From the NCBI GenBank assembly GCA_964473485.1, contig CAYYPH010000018.1:24107-88106 (forward strand): a stretch of 64,000 nt of DNA, in the 5' to 3' direction. Source of the DNA: CAIVAT01 sp964473485. Its GTDB lineage: Bacteria; Bacteroidota; Bacteroidia; Bacteroidales; FEN-979. Shown one piece after another: positions 62,490 through 64,000 of the stretch (positions are counted from its first letter, which is position 1; each line of letters opens with the position of its first letter). The notes below the pieces were generated by a model. It saw only the letters and a program-made list of their open reading frames with translations, did not search any database and was not told the DNA's origin. The position numbers and the translations under genes were made by a program.

Positions 62490-64000
62490 ATGAACACAAT
62501 TACCCCCGAAGTTAAAGTAGCTCAGGTATTGAAGCTTTTTGCTTTGATCGGAATCCTGGTGGCCTATTCTTTCCAGGGAATGGGACAAACGGTGATAACA
62601 GGACCCGACAAGGTCTGTCTTGGGGCAGGGTTGACAGCGACTTATACGACTGATGTCAGTGGTAATTGGCTTATTAATAGTAACACAGGTGTGACACCAG
62701 TGTATGATCCATTTCCAGCTAGCGGAACTCAAACAGTCACAATAAATTGGGGTAATGTAGCCGGTTTGGGAACATTAAGTGTTGGAACTGCTTCAATGAC
62801 AGTAACAATTGGGACTTCAACTCCTGCAATTTCGGGCGTCACAACAGTTTGTGCTACAGTGACAAGCACATATACAAATACAACAGAATCTTCAGGGGAA
62901 GTAACGCACTGGTATATTGAGGGAGGAACACCTTCTGCGACTACCGGAACGACAATAAATGTTTTATGGGGAGCGGCCGGTACCGGAACCATTACAGTCT
63001 GGGTTGAAATAGCCGGTGCCAACTCTTATACCTGTACTTCTGCCTCGGTGGTACAAATTATAACAATCCTGTCACCCCCTACAGCCGGACAGGATATTAC
63101 CGGTAATTCCAGTATTTGTCTTAATCAGACGGGGGTTCTTTACACAGCTCCAGCCCCAAGTTGCTTTAATTATGTTTGGAGTGTCACCGAATCACCGTCG
63201 GGTGTTGTGACCTATACGGGCCAGGGAACTCCTTACCTGTCACTTGATGCCAATACACTGACCGGAACGGTGACCATGACGGTCAGCTATACCAATGTAG
63301 ATGGTGATAATACCTGCAGGGTCACGAGTTCTACCAAAACAGTTACGATCCTGTCTTCTCCAACGCCCCCCATCACCGGTTCTTCCACCAGTTGTTCCGG
63401 GCTGAGTAAGGTTTATTCCATTACCGGGACCGTCGGATCCACCTATACATGGACCGTCAGTGCTCCTTCTGGGGTAACGGGCACCATCAGCGGATCGGCC
63501 ACGGGAACCTCGGTGACGGTTTTATGGAGCAATACCCTCACTTCGACACAGGTTTGCACCGTTACAGTTGATGAAGTGACGAACTTTGGATGTACAGGAT
63601 CATCAACATATACTGTGACTGTTTTTCCTAATCCAATAATTTATACTATCGCGAATCAAGTAAAATGTGCAGGAGATGGTGTTTCAACAACCAACATTAC
63701 AAGTCCAGTTGCTGGTGCGTATTATGAATGGACAAATTCTAATACCGCTGTTGGACTTTCAGTAACATATGGAAATTATTCGTTCATAGATTCTTTTACT
63801 GCTACTAATGGAGGTATTTCTCCAATAAATGCAATAATAACAATATTCCCATATGCAAATGGATGCTCAGGTGCTTCTTCCGGATACACTATCACCGTGA
63901 ATCCAGCAGGCCAGTTGAACAAGCCATCGGACCAGGTGGTTTGCGACGGAGGATCGACTTCACTGGTAACGTTCAGCACAATTAATTCAGGCGGCACGAC
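62490..64000 (+). CDS. Large PKD/Ig-like repeat surface protein, N-terminal part (cut by window edge)
   Basis: The frame is open from ATG 62490 to the window end, 503 codons so far. The signal peptide (LKLFALIGILVAYSFQGMGQ) is preceded by a 13-residue polar stretch. The body is repeated PKD-like/Ig-like units of ~85-95 residues, each opening with I-(T/S)-G-x-x-x-x-C and containing a Y-x-W core: ITGPDKVCLG, ISGVTTVCATV, ITGNSSICLNQTG, ITGSSTSCSGLSKVYSI. These match units in the T9SS protein at 34871. Such proteins are usually very large surface adhesins ending in a sorting domain, which would lie beyond the window. Base composition shifts between repeats: AT-rich near 62640-62990 and 63590-63880, GC-richer elsewhere. 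Confidence 0.85.
   Translation, partial: MNTITPEVKVAQVLKLFALIGILVAYSFQGMGQTVITGPDKVCLGAGLTATYTTDVSGNWLINSNTGVTPVYDPFPASGTQTVTINWGNVAGLGTLSVGTASMTVTIGTSTPAISGVTTVCATVTSTYTNTTESSGEVTHWYIEGGTPSATTGTTINVLWGAAGTGTITVWVEIAGANSYTCTSASVVQIITILSPPTAGQDITGNSSICLNQTGVLYTAPAPSCFNYVWSVTESPSGVVTYTGQGTPYLSLDANTLTGTVTMTVSYTNVDGDNTCRVTSSTKTVTILSSPTPPITGSSTSCSGLSKVYSITGTVGSTYTWTVSAPSGVTGTISGSATGTSVTVLWSNTLTSTQVCTVTVDEVTNFGCTGSSTYTVTVFPNPIIYTIANQVKCAGDGVSTTNITSPVAGAYYEWTNSNTAVGLSVTYGNYSFIDSFTATNGGISPINAIITIFPYANGCSGASSGYTITVNPAGQLNKPSDQVVCDGGSTSLVTFSTINSGGT

Overview
The window comes from a chromosome of a Bacteroidota bacterium, most likely an uncultured anaerobic relative of the Bacteroidales/Marinilabiliales. 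The evidence is: six secreted proteins with type IX secretion (T9SS) C-terminal sorting domains, a SusC-like TonB-dependent receptor fragment with a carboxypeptidase-regulatory-like N-terminus, promoters of the Bacteroidetes type (TAnnTTTG at -7), few Shine-Dalgarno sites, and many TPR/PAS histidine kinases. No rRNA, tRNA, CRISPR array, transposase or phage gene was seen.

Layout. 0-4 kb (minus): receptor fragment, single-domain response regulator and a TPR hybrid kinase. 4-6 kb: a TerC/Alx membrane protein and a voltage-gated cation channel with a calcium-type filter. 6-18 kb: a sortilin-like T9SS protein, a PAS kinase, a beta-helix T9SS protein, and a three-gene set in which a glycerophosphodiesterase lipoprotein sits between two outer-membrane proteins. 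18-31 kb: a kinase with a THI5-like periplasmic binding domain, an Omp85-type barrel, a GPW-repeat/RGG protein, an AsmA-like protein, a PAS kinase, aquaporin Z and small membrane proteins. 31-43.6 kb: a kinase with a degenerate ATP lid, a TPR-HTH regulator, a large Ig/PKD-like T9SS protein, and a tightly packed kinase / Rcp1-like regulator / receiver-kinase-receiver trio. 43.8-51 kb: four unrelated peptidases (C10, M64, tricorn-like S41, archaemetzincin). 59-64 kb: secreted or lipidated proteins and the start of a large PKD-like repeat protein.

The most interesting block is 50.9-58.9 kb (minus strand). Four structural genes encode (1) a periplasmic PstS-like binding domain fused through one membrane helix to a GcvH-like domain, (2) a Tat-exported HybA-like 4x[4Fe-4S] protein, (3) a HybB/NrfD-type membrane quinone protein and (4) a membrane-anchored GcvH-like protein. 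They are followed by an intrinsic terminator, a sensor kinase with two c-type heme motifs in its periplasmic domain, and a sigma54-dependent response regulator. A good sigma54 promoter and GTTGAA-type inverted repeats lie upstream of gene 1. No catalytic oxidoreductase subunit and no gcvT/gcvP are present. In both GcvH-like domains an ungapped alignment puts a non-lysine residue where GcvH carries its lipoyl-lysine. I infer a heme-redox-controlled, sigma54-driven membrane electron-transfer module of unknown substrate.

A second theme is a family of intergenic arrays with a 7- or 8-bp period but varying unit sequence, present in six spacers and in one case read into the end of a gene.
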